Positions 1-8,350 of a stretch of 64,000 nt of DNA are shown piece by piece. Below the pieces are notes generated by a model. That model was not told the origin of the DNA, did not search any database, and saw nothing but the letters and a program-made list of their open reading frames with translations. Location: NCBI RefSeq assembly GCF_002727065.1, contig NZ_PDVP01000011.1, positions 1 to 64,000 of the forward strand, read 5' to 3'. This stretch comes from Zhengella mangrovi (lineage in GTDB: Bacteria; Pseudomonadota; Alphaproteobacteria; Rhizobiales; Rhizobiaceae). The position numbers and the translations under genes are program-made. Positions within the stretch are counted from its first letter, which is position 1; every line of letters starts with the position of its first letter.

Positions 1-824
1 CGCTGACCGGCGGGTTCGAGAGCGGGCAGATCCGCGACGACCGCATCGTCGGCGGGGTCAAGGCGTCGGACTTCGACCGCTTCGCCCTCTCCACGGCGGC
101 GACCTACAAGGGCGAGGACAACGGGCTGACGGCGCGCCTGCGCGGCGAGTTCCGCCGCGAGCGTTCGTCCGACGGCAGCCGCGACGCCGACACCTGGGCC
201 GGCGGCGTCAAGGTCGGCTGGATGCCCGACGAGGCGCTGACCCTGCAGGCCAGTGCCGACGTGCTGTTTGCCGACGCCAAGGGCGCCTCGACGCTGCGCA
301 ACGGCGAATATGCCGAGGCCTCGCTGGCGGCCGCCTACCGGCCGGTCGACAACGACCGCCTCAACGTGCTGTTCAAGTATACCTTCCTGCACGACATCCC
401 CGGCGCGTCCCAGGTCAATGCCGCCGGCGACCTCAACGGTCCCGGCCAGCAGAGCCACATCCTGTCGGCCGACGCCAACTACGACATCAACCGCTGGCTG
501 ACGCTGGGCGGCAAGTACGGCATGCGGCTCGGCCGAAGCCTCGACCGCACGACGGGCGCATGGTCGCGGGCCGATGCCCATCTCGGCATCCTGCGCGCCG
601 ACGTCCACGTCGTGAAGAAGTGGGACCTGCTGGCCGAGGCCCGCGTGCTCTACCTGCCCGGATCGAAGACCGCCGACTACGGCTTCCTCGCCGGCGCCTA
701 CCGCCACATGGGCGACAACTTCAAGCTCGGCGTCGGATACAACTTCGGTCGATTCACCGACGACCTGCGAGACATAACCCTCAACGACCAGGGCGTCTTC
801 CTCAACGCCGTCGGAAAGTTCTGA
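1..824 (+). CDS. C-terminal part of an outer-membrane beta-barrel protein (5' end outside window)
   Basis: The frame is open from the first base, so the gene starts upstream; about 273 residues are visible. The translation is a run of short amphipathic strands of alternating residues joined by turns rich in D, N and G, and it ends in a phenylalanine (...AVGKF), as outer-membrane barrels do for BAM recognition. The last strands (LGVGYNFGRF, then VFLNAVGKF) resemble the C-terminal barrel of very long alphaproteobacterial surface proteins with repeat domains; that resemblance is from memory. Function cannot be told from the barrel alone. A strong hairpin follows the stop codon, so transcription probably ends here. 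Confidence 0.7.
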   Translation, partial: LTGGFESGQIRDDRIVGGVKASDFDRFALSTAATYKGEDNGLTARLRGEFRRERSSDGSRDADTWAGGVKVGWMPDEALTLQASADVLFADAKGASTLRNGEYAEASLAAAYRPVDNDRLNVLFKYTFLHDIPGASQVNAAGDLNGPGQQSHILSADANYDINRWLTLGGKYGMRLGRSLDRTTGAWSRADAHLGILRADVHVVKKWDLLAEARVLYLPGSKTADYGFLAGAYRHMGDNFKLGVGYNFGRFTDDLRDITLNDQGVFLNAVGKF

Positions 825-848
825 CTTGACCTCGTCAGAGCATGGAGA

Positions 849-880
849 GGCGGCGCTTGCCCTGGAAGCGCCGCCACTTT
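849..880 (+). terminator. Intrinsic terminator after the barrel gene
   Basis: A perfect 10-bp stem (GGCGGCGCTT at 849-858 with AAGCGCCGCC at 866-875) has a 7-nt loop and is followed by a short T-containing tail (ACTTT). It lies 25 bases after the stop of the barrel gene and between two converging genes. Confidence 0.7.
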
Positions 881-907
881 CATTCCGGCCTGCCGCTCAT
901 GGACGGG

Positions 908-1504
908 CTATGCCCTCGCGGCCCAGCTCTTCAGGCCGATCCAGGTGGCACGATCGAGCCGGTACTGCTCGACGCTGATGCGGCCGGCGGCCAGCGAGGT
1001 CTTCATGCCGTGTCCGGCGAACTGGAAGCCGCACTTGTGCAGGACGCGGCGCGAAGCGCTGTTGGTGACACGGCAGGAGGCATGCACCATGTCAACATCG
1101 GTGTTGCGGAAGGCCACGTCGACGAGGGCGTGCGCGGTCTCGGTGGCGTAGCCCTTGCCCCAGTAAGGCTGGCCGAACCAGTAGCCGAGTTCGAGTGCCC
1201 CACCGTCGGCCGGTTCGAGGCCGGCACAGCCGATGAATCGGCCGGTAGCGGCCAGGGTGACAGCAGAAATGCAGCCATGCTGGCGGTTGGCGGCATAGGA
1301 AAGGAAAGCATCGGCCTCCCGCATGCCATAGGGATGCGGCATGCGGGTGAGCATCAAGGCGACACGCGGGTTGCTGGCAAGACGGGCCAGGTCGGCGGCA
1401 TCGCTCTCGTGCGGCTTGCGCAGCACGAGCCGCTCTGTCAGCAGGACCGGGCAATCGATGCGCAACAGACTTTCTTCTTCACTCTCCTGTGTATCGCCGA
1501 CCAT
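908..1504 (-). CDS. GNAT family N-acetyltransferase (RimJ/RimL-like)
   Basis: The 198-residue protein belongs to the GNAT fold that moves an acetyl group from acetyl-CoA to an amine; RimJ/RimL-like members often modify protein N-termini or small molecules, but the substrate here is unknown. It shows LTERLVLRKP near the start, typical of this subfamily, and the acetyl-CoA binding motif A (YWGKGYATE) near the middle, then NxxSxRVLxKxGF. The start at 1504 is chosen because GGAGG lies 6 bases upstream; a longer frame reaching 1582 would run through the rpmA terminator. It is transcribed in the same direction as rplU-rpmA but behind their terminator. Confidence 0.8.
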   Translation of the reverse strand: MVGDTQESEEESLLRIDCPVLLTERLVLRKPHESDAADLARLASNPRVALMLTRMPHPYGMREADAFLSYAANRQHGCISAVTLAATGRFIGCAGLEPADGGALELGYWFGQPYWGKGYATETAHALVDVAFRNTDVDMVHASCRVTNSASRRVLHKCGFQFAGHGMKTSLAAGRISVEQYRLDRATWIGLKSWAARA

Positions 1505-1521
1505 GGGTTCCTCCATCAGGT

Positions 1522-1555
1522 CAAAAGAAAAGGGGAGATGGCGGCCCATCTCCCC
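1522..1555 (-). terminator. Intrinsic terminator of rplU-rpmA
   Basis: A perfect 10-bp stem (GGGGAGATGG at 1532-1541 with CCATCTCCCC at 1546-1555) has a 4-nt loop and, read on the minus strand, is followed by TTTTCTTTT. It is 70 bases past the rpmA stop and just before the acetyltransferase start. Confidence 0.85.
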
Positions 1556-1624
1556 TGATCCTTTTCCTGCCTTTCCAGACACCGGAACCCGAGGTGGGCC
1601 GCCGGTGTTTGGTGCGGAACCGGC

Positions 1625-1894
1625 TTACTCCGCGGCGTCGGCCATCGGCACGACGGACACATAGGTTCGACCGTTGGCTTTCTTGGCGAAAGACACGGCG
1701 CCCTCGGTCACGGCGAAGATCGTGTGATCCTTGCCCATGCCGACATTGTTGCCCGGATGCCACTTGGTGCCACGCTGGCGGATGATGATGTTGCCCGGCA
1801 CGACCTTCTCGCCGCCGAACTTCTTGACGCCAAGACGGCGGCCGATGGAATCGCGACCGTTACGGGACGAACCGCCTGCTTTCTTGTGTGCCAT
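1625..1894 (-). CDS. rpmA: 50S ribosomal protein L27
   Basis: The 89-residue protein begins [16 protein letters not shown] and carries GVKKFGGE and [12 protein letters not shown], all hallmarks of L27, which sits near the peptidyl-transferase centre of the large ribosomal subunit. Length fits the family. The start is set at MAHKKAG; eight further in-frame upstream codons are not conserved. It lies 84 bases downstream of rplU in the usual rplU-rpmA operon and ends at a clear intrinsic terminator. Confidence 0.97.
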   Translation of the reverse strand: MAHKKAGGSSRNGRDSIGRRLGVKKFGGEKVVPGNIIIRQRGTKWHPGNNVGMGKDHTIFAVTEGAVSFAKKANGRTYVSVVPMADAAE

Positions 1895-1978
1895 TGTCAG
1901 TCTCCTTCGCGCCTGCAAGGCGCCTTTTGTTCCTTATGGGCGTTTCGCCGCCCGAATTCAAGCTCAGCCGTCTGCGGC

Positions 1979-2602
1979 TTACTTCGCCATGTCCCTGGCC
2001 TGCTCACGCCAGTCCTTGATCTGGTCGGCGGAGAAGGGCATGGCTTCGTCGATCGTGACGATTTCCTCGTCGGTCAGCGCGGCGACCTGGGCGAACTGGG
2101 TGATGCCCTGCTCGGCCAGCTGGCGCTTGGCGACCGGGCCGATGCCCTTGATCTTCGTCAGGTCGTCCGGCTCGCCGGCCGGCGCGGTGAAGAGCGGCGC
2201 GGCGGCAGCGACCGGCGCGGCCTCTTCCTTGACAGCAGCCTTCGGCGCTTCGGCCTTCTTCGGAGCCGCGGCCTTGGAGGGCTTGGCGCCACCGGTCAGG
2301 ATCTCGGAAATGCGCACCGTGGTCAGCAGCTGGCGATGACCGCGCTTGCGGCGCGAATTCTGGCGGCGGCGCTTCTTGAACGAGATGACCTTCGGGCCGC
2401 GATTCTGTTCCACGATCTCGGCGGCGACGGAAGCGCCGTCCACGAAGGGTGCGCCGATGGAGGCGGAGGCACCTTCGCCGACCATGAGCACGTCGGTGAG
2501 GGTGACGATATCACCGGCCTCGCCGGCCACGCGCTCGATCTCGATGACGTCTTCGGCGGCGACGCGGTACTGCTTCCCGCCGGTCTTGATGACTGCGAAC
2601 AT
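1979..2602 (-). CDS. rplU: 50S ribosomal protein L21 with long C-terminal extension
   Basis: Residues 1 to about 103 are a standard L21 (starts [14 protein letters not shown], contains [16 protein letters not shown]), which binds 23S rRNA. The protein is 207 residues, roughly double the usual length. The extra part is an Ala/Lys/Pro-rich linker (about 105-145) and a helix-hairpin-helix-like domain (about 147-205) with [15 protein letters not shown]. Similar tails occur on L21 in several Hyphomicrobiales and resemble the HhH tails on some NuoE subunits (family knowledge). The start is preceded by GGAAG. First gene of the operon with rpmA. Confidence 0.95.
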   Translation of the reverse strand: MFAVIKTGGKQYRVAAEDVIEIERVAGEAGDIVTLTDVLMVGEGASASIGAPFVDGASVAAEIVEQNRGPKVISFKKRRRQNSRRKRGHRQLLTTVRISEILTGGAKPSKAAAPKKAEAPKAAVKEEAAPVAAAAPLFTAPAGEPDDLTKIKGIGPVAKRQLAEQGITQFAQVAALTDEEIVTIDEAMPFSADQIKDWREQARDMAK

Positions 2603-2894
2603 TTTTCTTCCTTTCAGTGTCCGTCCGGATCTGAACCGGTCCTGCTGGCCGGTCCGTCCGTCTTTTTGTCAGTCTTGGAACGGGCTTCTGCCCGATCTGG
2701 CTGTCCTGCTTCCGGTTCTCCCGTCGTTGCGGCCGGCTGGCCGCCATGCTCTCCGGGCGGAAACAAAACAATCAGGCGGCGTGGATGGCCCACACCGCCA
2801 GACGGGCGTGCGGATACATGGCTACGGCGCGGGAGTCAAGCATATCCGGTCACCGCAAGGCGGCAAAAGCAAAGCGGGACGCAAATTTGCCCTT
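2603..2894 (-). promoter_or_regulatory. rplU leader and promoter region
   Basis: About 290 bases lie between rplU and the tRNA repeat and hold no gene. On the minus strand there is a short GC hairpin (CGGGC-AGAA-GCCCG, about 2682-2695) and a run of short GGACGG-type repeats before the rplU ribosome site. An autoregulatory leader is possible for an L21 operon, but I could not match a known motif. Confidence 0.3.
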
Positions 2895-3046
2895 GTGTCG
2901 GCCGTTGCAGCCCGCTATGGAGACGCCCGCGTCGACGTTTGACGTCAACCACGAGCGGAGAGGTGGCTGAGTGGTTGAAAGCACCGCACTCGAAATGCGG
3001 CATAGGGGCAACTCTATCGGGGGTTCGAATCCCCCCCTCTCCGCCA
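2895..3046 (+). repeat. Left 152-bp direct repeat (attL) of the genomic island
   Basis: This stretch is identical base for base to 20694-20845. It contains 62 bases of upstream sequence plus the whole tRNA-Ser gene with its CCA end, and identity stops exactly at the CCA. Flanking bases differ on both sides. The integrase gene lies 1.9 kb inside. Together these mark the left boundary of an integrated element. Confidence 0.9.
2957..3046 (+). tRNA. tRNA-Ser(CGA), left copy
   Basis: The 90-base gene folds as a class II tRNA: acceptor GGAGAGG with CCTCTCC, anticodon stem CCGCA/TGCGG around loop CTCGAAA (anticodon CGA, reads UCG), a long variable arm (ATAGGGGCAACTCTAT) and T arm GGGGGTTCGAATCCCCC. 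The 3' CCA is encoded. It is the integration target of the island; an identical copy is at 20756-20845. Confidence 0.97.
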
Positions 3047-3177
3047 GAATAATTTATTAAATCAAACGCTTGTGAGCTTGCCCGATCCGGGTGAGCTCTG
3101 TTTCCGATGCTCGCTGCGTCACAATCCGTCACAGGGCCACGTTTGCGGCGCAAGCCGGAAGCCCGGCAGCGTTGAAA

Positions 3178-4080
3178 CTAGTCTTGTTCGCGTTTGAAGA
3201 CATCTTTTCGGTGATACGCGACATATGGCAGTTGGGCTTTTCGAAACGAGCGTGGCGTGTATTTGTCTCGCAGGCCCCAAGCCTTGGCGACCTCTTCAGG
3301 CAAAGCTGAACTGATCAGCAACGATCCATCATCTTCAAATGAGATATAGCCACGGTCGAACAACCGGTCGATGTGGGGCGCCAGAAGTAGCCCATTGTTG
3401 CCATCGAGCTTCTCTTCATCTGATGAGACGCTCCATGGCTTCATGTGGCTGGCGACCAGGAAGCCGCTTTCGCTAAGTCCGGTTACGCGGCACTGCTTTT
3501 CGATCTTGATGACGCCTTCGCGGAAAGCTCCCTGACCTCGCCGAGCTTGAACGATCTGCATTTTCGTCGTCGCCGGGATATCCGTTCGCTGCTCAGTCGT
3601 GATTTCAGTGGTCTCGTCGACCGCGACGGAGTTTTCTGAATCGCAAAGGTGTAGGAGCAGCTTGCCCAATTCGGGCGACAACGCGGCAAGATAGACGCCT
3701 TGGTTTCCTCGACCGGACGCTTGCAGTGGGGCGTATTTATCAGGCAGCAAAGGCCCGATTACATCCATGTGGTCTGCTGGACGTATCGCAGTCTCTGCCT
3801 TGAAGAAGCGCACCGGCAAGCGCCAGCCTTCCTTGGACCAGTTGGTAATCGCGCCAAATTCTTCCGGCTTCTGAGAAGTGACTGCTGGTCCTTGAGCAAC
3901 GCCGAGCGTGCCAATGTGCTGGCCATAGAATGAGAATATGATGTCACCCGGTCGGACGGCCGTCATGTTGTCATAGAAGACGTTCCGGCCACCGTCCTTC
4001 TTAGTCTTTGGTGACCAGAGGTAGCCGCCACCGATTTCGCTGCTGAAGGTTTGGTTCTGATTTACCCACCAGAAGTTCAT
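3178..4080 (-). CDS. EVE-like/HNH protein, putative modification-dependent restriction endonuclease
   Basis: The 300-residue protein has two parts. Residues 1 to about 115 begin MNFWWVNQNQTF and carry GGGYLWSPK and VRPGDIIFSFYG, as in PUA/EVE-like domains that bind modified bases. Residues about 175-270 form an HNH nuclease of the HNH_2 type: CRVTG, ASHMKPW, then NNGLLLAPHIDRLFDRG. EVE-HNH proteins such as VcaM4I cut DNA with modified cytosine; that this one does so is inference. It ends 131 bases inside the left island boundary, facing the tRNA, with no methyltransferase partner, which fits a type IV-like defence role. No clear ribosome site precedes the start. Confidence 0.75.
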   Translation of the reverse strand: MNFWWVNQNQTFSSEIGGGYLWSPKTKKDGGRNVFYDNMTAVRPGDIIFSFYGQHIGTLGVAQGPAVTSQKPEEFGAITNWSKEGWRLPVRFFKAETAIRPADHMDVIGPLLPDKYAPLQASGRGNQGVYLAALSPELGKLLLHLCDSENSVAVDETTEITTEQRTDIPATTKMQIVQARRGQGAFREGVIKIEKQCRVTGLSESGFLVASHMKPWSVSSDEEKLDGNNGLLLAPHIDRLFDRGYISFEDDGSLLISSALPEEVAKAWGLRDKYTPRSFRKAQLPYVAYHRKDVFKREQD

Positions 4081-4275
4081 TTTAAAAATGCGCTTTCGTC
4101 AAAGATATCAGGCAGATTTCACGGTTCATGCATCGGGATGAAAGCACTTTGTGAGAGTCCCGCCAACCTCGGATGTTTTTCCAGGACGAAGGAACCGGAA
4201 ACCTCCTTCACACCGAACTGACCGTGTCCTACGCGAGTGTGTCTCAACACTGACCTGCAGATAGGACGCGACCTC

Positions 4276-4653
4276 ATGATACGTTATTTTGTTACAGGAA
4301 CTGCGGCACTGATCACCGGCACGGCCCTGGTCTCGTTTTCTGGCAGCGCCTCGCAGGCAGATATGCTCGAACAGTTTCGCGCGGAGATGGCAGTCAATGC
4401 GATAGCCCCGCGGTGGATGATCGATGCTGAAAACCACCATCTTACCGTCTTGCGCATGAAGGCCCCTACCGGAAACGAATTCGGTTGGGTATGTGGCGGC
4501 ATCATCTCGATCGGATCACCAAGAGTAAGGGGCGAATTCTTCCAGTCATATAAATCGGGTCTGGACCTTCGCGATGGGGAGATCGTGGCGATGGACGTCA
4601 CAACCTTCTTCATGCCCGTAAACGAACTACTCGCGACCGACACATGCAAATAG
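4276..4653 (+). CDS. Small secreted protein of unknown function
   Basis: The 125-residue product starts with a signal-peptide-like segment (positive MIR, hydrophobic core, then SGSASQA at about 22-28). The mature part of about 97 residues has two cysteines (in VCGGI and the C-terminal DTCK) that could form a periplasmic disulfide. The start at 4276 is preferred over 4237 because it begins the signal peptide and has AGGA upstream. I do not recognise the family. It lies between the nuclease (divergent) and the integrase. Confidence 0.55.
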   Translation: MIRYFVTGTAALITGTALVSFSGSASQADMLEQFRAEMAVNAIAPRWMIDAENHHLTVLRMKAPTGNEFGWVCGGIISIGSPRVRGEFFQSYKSGLDLRDGEIVAMDVTTFFMPVNELLATDTCK

Positions 4654-4691
4654 GGGCCGACCTTTTGATCCAACTTGATCAGCGAATAAGC

Positions 4692-4725
4692 GGACCGGAG
4701 CGATGTGTGTGCGCCGCTCCGGTCC
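4692..4725. repeat. 11-bp inverted repeat between secreted protein and integrase
   Basis: GGACCGGAGCG (4692-4702) pairs perfectly with CGCTCCGGTCC (4715-4725) around a 12-nt spacer. No T tract follows. It could be a terminator for the gene at 4276 or a recombination-accessory site before the integrase; the sequence does not decide. Confidence 0.5.
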
Positions 4726-4965
4726 ATCACGGCTTACCGGGGTGAGGATCAGCCGTGATCAGCGCTTCTGATAGTCGCCTTCTGACTATGACTCAAGTCG
4801 CCTTAGATACTACCGGTGCGACACGCTAGCAGTCATTTTCGAACCGAAATTCTACTGCTCGGTCAACAGAGTGGAGAGGTAACCCCTGCGGTGTGCCGGG
4901 TTTATCCTTGGCGCCATTTCGCCGGCGTCCTACGCAGATCTTCGCATCATTCGCGGAGACAGAAG

Positions 4966-5958
4966 ATGGCAACGATCCGTAGGCTTCGGGGGCGCTGGCA
5001 AGCTCAAGTGCGGCGTCGCGGGATGAAGCCCCGCGCGAAGTCGTTCGATACGAAAACCGAGGCTGAGCGCTGGGCGCGAGATCTTGAATCACAGGCGGAT
5101 CGTTTTGGCGCGGCACCTGATACTCGGATCCTCGAATCGACTACCGTCAAGCAGCTACTGCTGCGCTATCGAGATGAAGTGACACCCAGTAAGCGCGGGG
5201 CCGAACAAGAGCGGCAACGTTTGAATTGGCTCTGCCATCAAGACTTGGCTCATCGCACGTTAATCGGCATCTCTCCATCCGACATCGCATCCTATCGGGA
5301 TGAACGGCTTGCCGTGGTTTCTCCGGCGACTGTCACTCGTGAGATCGCTATCCTGTCGCACGTCCTTGAGGTCGCTATTCGTGATTGGGGCTATCCTCTG
5401 GCAAGCAACGCGGTGAAGCGGGTCCGGCGCCCGAAGGTCGCCAATGCTCGAAATCGTCGACTTGTGGGCAATGAAGAGGATCGGCTGCTCGATGGCTGTG
5501 ACGCCGGTCAGATTCCATGGCTGCGTGCGCTCGTTGTCGTCGCAATTGAAACTGGGATGCGTCGGGGAGAGCTTCTGGCGCTGCGTTGGGCTGATATTGA
5601 TCTCTCTGCTAGGACGGCAACCTTACGCACCTCAAAGAACGGCACAGGGCGAGAGATACCGCTCTCGATGCGCGCATTCGAAGTCATTTCCGGGCTAGCA
5701 CGCGATGGCCAGGACCGAGAACAGCCGTTGTTCCCGACAACGGCCGGAGCGCTTGAGCAAACGTGGAGACGTCTGTGCGCTCGCGTTGACGTAGTAGGGC
5801 TCCGCTTTCATGACCTGCGACACGAAGCCGTCAGTCGTCTGTTTGAACGCGGATTGAATGTGGTCGAGGTCGCATCGATCTCCGGGCACAAGGAGCTCCG
5901 GATGTTGGGACGGTATACGCATCTACGCGCAAAGGATCTGGTCTCCCGGTTGGGGTAG
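4966..5958 (+). CDS. Tyrosine recombinase (phage-type integrase)
   Basis: The 330-residue enzyme catalyses site-specific strand exchange and is the likely integrase of the island. Residues 1-60 are an Arg/Lys-rich arm-binding region, 60-150 a core-binding SAM-like domain, 170-330 the catalytic domain. All active-site residues are visible: R199 (TGMRRGE), K224 (RTSKNG), H282 and R285 (HDLRH), H308 (SGHKE) and nucleophile Y317 (GRYTH). The start at 4966 is chosen over an upstream frame from 4816 because GGAG lies just before it and the first 50 codons of the longer frame are unlike integrases. It reads away from the left repeat. No excisionase gene is evident. Confidence 0.93.
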   Translation: MATIRRLRGRWQAQVRRRGMKPRAKSFDTKTEAERWARDLESQADRFGAAPDTRILESTTVKQLLLRYRDEVTPSKRGAEQERQRLNWLCHQDLAHRTLIGISPSDIASYRDERLAVVSPATVTREIAILSHVLEVAIRDWGYPLASNAVKRVRRPKVANARNRRLVGNEEDRLLDGCDAGQIPWLRALVVVAIETGMRRGELLALRWADIDLSARTATLRTSKNGTGREIPLSMRAFEVISGLARDGQDREQPLFPTTAGALEQTWRRLCARVDVVGLRFHDLRHEAVSRLFERGLNVVEVASISGHKELRMLGRYTHLRAKDLVSRLG

Positions 5959-6235
5959 AGCGGGAAAGATAGACCCTCCAGAATGTCACATCCCGAGCTT
6001 AACTGGTTCCTGCGGATTAAGTGAAATTAATCTCGCGATCGCGGTTTGGAGCCAAAATTCGTCTGTTGACGAAATGTCATTTTGTTTTTGGGCATTCATT
6101 TCGCTTCATTTTTCCGGCGTCGGAAAAATTTGGCTTAATCGACGAACACGCAATCCAGCGGCTTCGATCCCGACATGGGTGTTTACAGGCGCCTCCGCTG
6201 AAGGTGCTCAGCCATCGTGCTTGCTCAGCCGGTAG
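5959..6235. other. AT-rich spacer downstream of the integrase
   Basis: About 280 bases with no convincing gene. The stretch is AT-rich with repeated CATTT elements, and contains the bidirectional terminator at 6108-6129. Confidence 0.5.
6108..6129. terminator. Bidirectional intrinsic terminator
   Basis: ATTTTTCCG (6108-6116) pairs perfectly with CGGAAAAAT (6121-6129) around GCGT. The stem ends in A/T runs on both strands, so it can stop transcription from the integrase and from the minus-strand genes to its right. Confidence 0.6.
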
Positions 6236-6532
6236 CTAGTGAAGAAATGTAGACGTATCTATTTCCGGTGAAGCCACTTCCAGATTTCCCACGAACTCGG
6301 AAGCCGAGCCTCTCAAGGAAAATACGTATCCAAAATTCATCGTCATGACTTGAGCGACATCGGGGATGCATAGGGTGCTTCGTGTCGGAGGAATGCTCCT
6401 CACAATTCGAGAAACTACGAGTTTGGCGGTCTGGAGCACATCTCCATGCGCACCTGCTAGATGAGAATCGGCATAGCGTCTCGTTTGGCGGAATCGAGTA
6501 ACGCGCGGGTCATCGCCCGTAAAGAATGCCAA
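6236..6532 (-). CDS. Possible small protein of unknown function
   Basis: A 98-residue open frame follows the 173-residue gene on the same strand. I recognise no domain and see no ribosome site, so the frame may not be translated. Its two ends coincide with two members of the island's GTAGA-N4-TCTAC palindrome family (6249-6262 in its last codons and 6541-6554 just before its start), which is the main reason to record it. Confidence 0.3.
   Translation of the reverse strand: MAFFTGDDPRVTRFRQTRRYADSHLAGAHGDVLQTAKLVVSRIVRSIPPTRSTLCIPDVAQVMTMNFGYVFSLRGSASEFVGNLEVASPEIDTSTFLH
6249..6262. repeat. Island palindrome GTAGA-N4-TCTAC, copy 1 (one mismatch)
   Basis: GTAGACGTATCTAT keeps the 5-bp arms of the family apart from the last base. 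It lies in the final codons of the 98-residue frame. Confidence 0.55.
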
Positions 6533-6540
6533 AAACCAAG

Positions 6541-6554
6541 GTAGATGCGTCTAC
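6541..6554. repeat. Island palindrome GTAGA-N4-TCTAC, copy 2
   Basis: GTAGATGCGTCTAC is identical to the copy at 9389-9402. It lies in the 18-base gap between two minus-strand frames and overlaps the stop codon of the 173-residue gene. Confidence 0.65.
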
Positions 6555-7072
6555 GATAGCTTTAATGCTTTTGAGTTTTCGTCGATCCAACCGGCAAGCC
6601 GAGCCTCGTCGATTCTTCGAAGTGCGTAGCGATTGCGAAGAGCGCTCGCCAGCGACGAATCGAGCGTGCTATAGCCCATCTCTCCCATCGCACAGTTCGC
6701 CGTGATCCTACGCGTGTCGAGAATGGCCGATATGCGTGCATGCGCCCAGGGCATAAGCTTCCGATCCGGTCCCAACACGGATCCGCCCCCACTGGGCGTG
6801 GGTCCGGCAGCGCTTCCTGTTGTGATAGGAGAGGGAGCGGGCGAGAGCGATGCGCCAATCGATCTGAGGAACGCCTCTCGCTCCTCATGTGAGGCTTTGC
6901 CCCATTCGACCTTCAGCGTTTGAAGCGGCGTGCGTTTTCTTCGAATTCCGGCAGCAATCGCTGCTTCCCGAACTGACTTGTATTCCCCGGCGTTCAGTTT
7001 CTCGAAGTGTTCCGGATGAGCGCGTTGTAGGAGGTCTTCGTAGTAAGCGTTGTCGCGTCGCTTGGATGACAT
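6551..7072 (-). CDS. Island protein of unknown function, 173 residues
   Basis: The N-terminal 70 residues (NAYYEDLLQRAHPEHF, then REAAIAAGIRRKRTPL and WGKASHEERE) look like a helical domain that I recall from small proteins of mobile elements in alphaproteobacteria, possibly DNA binding; this is a weak memory. A Gly/Pro/Ser linker (about 77-100) leads to a second helical part. The gene is divergent from the 270-residue gene at 7264 with a shared AT-rich promoter region (7073-7263). Its end overlaps an island palindrome. No clear ribosome site is seen. Confidence 0.6.
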   Translation of the reverse strand: MSSKRRDNAYYEDLLQRAHPEHFEKLNAGEYKSVREAAIAAGIRRKRTPLQTLKVEWGKASHEEREAFLRSIGASLSPAPSPITTGSAAGPTPSGGGSVLGPDRKLMPWAHARISAILDTRRITANCAMGEMGYSTLDSSLASALRNRYALRRIDEARLAGWIDENSKALKLS

Positions 7073-7263
7073 GGTGTGTAAAGCCGTGTGCTGTTTCCCG
7101 AATACAACTTATTGGCTTGATTCGAAAAAAATGCGCAAGCAGACCTTTTTCTCGAAGAGGTCCGCCGGTCGATTGCTATGTAGCGGAGAACGGGATGGCT
7201 ACCGCCCTCTCAATTATTGAAATCAGTATCGAATACATGCCAGCACGCAGGAAGGGATTGCGA

Positions 7264-8076
7264 ATGGACGAAGATTTCTTGGACGCACTCAACAACCTTG
7301 GTCTAGAGGAGTTTGAGAGCATGCGCACTACATCGGTTGCGCTTGGCAACAAGATAGACCTGGACGCCTTTGGCTCTTTTGGATCAATGCCTGATGAGAG
7401 ATCCGACAATCCGGCAGACGATGAATTCGAAACAAGCGGACCGTCGGCGAAAGTGCGCGCCAGGTCGCGCAAGGATCGGCCAGCTTGTTTCAAAGTCCCA
7501 AAACTCTATGATCGCGAGGCGCCTGATTGTGGAAAATGCATTGGGCGCAGCGAATGCCATTATGTCTACGGCTCAGTGTCAATAAACCCCGCCAGTGCTG
7601 AACGTCTCGGCATCGAAGCACGGGATATGCCGGCTCCCGAACATCGGATACCCCTGTCTCTCATTCGGCGCTTTTACGTCGATCAATTCCGGCTTTCGCA
7701 AAATAGGACCCGGAAGCGGAATAGATCTGTGAAAGCTGCGAAACGCGCCGCTGATAAATCGGATCCTCGTGTAGCGATCAATGTCGAGGCCGAACGGCGA
7801 CACAAACGGCTTACGCTGCGCCAGCGCGCTTATGGCAAGGGCAAACGGATGGAGCAACTTGTCGGTCGCGAGACTGAGATTGTTACATTCTGGAAGGCAA
7901 TCCAGATAGCCCGGATGGAAAATCCAAAAGCCACTGACCGTGACATCGCAACGCAGTATGAAAATATGACCGGGATTTCGCTTACCAAGGATCAGGCTAG
8001 GAGCAAACGCTTGCTGGTGGAGCGGCTTGAAGCACCGGGAGAAGCTTGGGCTCCTGTAGCGGTTCCACCTTCGTAG
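7264..8076 (+). CDS. Island protein of unknown function with cysteine cluster, 270 residues
   Basis: An acidic N-terminus (MDEDFLDALNNLGLEE) is followed by a stretch with CGKCIGRSEC, which could bind a metal, and a basic helical C-terminal half (KRNRSVKAAKRAA; LTLRQRAYGKGKR) ending in a helix-rich segment. A DNA-binding or accessory recombination role is possible but not shown. The start at 7264 has AGGAAGGG upstream; ATG at 7195 with GGAG before it is a fair alternative and would add 23 residues. It is divergent from the 173-residue gene, and these two may be co-regulated. Confidence 0.6.
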   Translation: MDEDFLDALNNLGLEEFESMRTTSVALGNKIDLDAFGSFGSMPDERSDNPADDEFETSGPSAKVRARSRKDRPACFKVPKLYDREAPDCGKCIGRSECHYVYGSVSINPASAERLGIEARDMPAPEHRIPLSLIRRFYVDQFRLSQNRTRKRNRSVKAAKRAADKSDPRVAINVEAERRHKRLTLRQRAYGKGKRMEQLVGRETEIVTFWKAIQIARMENPKATDRDIATQYENMTGISLTKDQARSKRLLVERLEAPGEAWAPVAVPPS

Positions 8077-8350
8077 ACCTCGGACGCTGCTCACAATGTG
8101 TTCATAGCCGGATCAGCGATCGTTGACACAGACGTTGCGCTACGAAAGGTAGATGAATCTACCACTATCCCGCCATCTCAGGTCTGGAGGCATCGGTTGA
8201 GCCGCGTGACCCTGAATTTAGGAAACCGGACCCGGGCGCGTGATCCTTAGTTTAATTTATCTCGTTAATTCAAGTGCTTGTTTCTACGCCGGAGTGTCAT
8301 CGATTTCGTTATATGTAGCTAAATAACTACCTAAACAAATATGTAATAAG
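8077..8350. other. AT-rich spacer with one island palindrome
   Basis: No gene is seen. The last 120 bases before 8351 are very AT-rich (TTTAATTTATC..., TAAATAACTACC) and could hold a promoter for the structured region that follows. The palindrome copy at 8149-8162 lies here. Confidence 0.4.
8149..8162. repeat. Island palindrome GTAGA-N4-TCTAC, copy 3
   Basis: GTAGATGAATCTAC has perfect 5-bp arms with spacer TGAA; flanking G and C extend the palindrome to 16 bases. It lies 73 bases after the 270-residue gene. Confidence 0.6.

Noticed and set aside
842-1558. 238-residue plus-strand open frame over the acetyltransferase
   Set aside because: It is antisense to a clear GNAT gene and has no domain; high GC keeps the opposite strand open.
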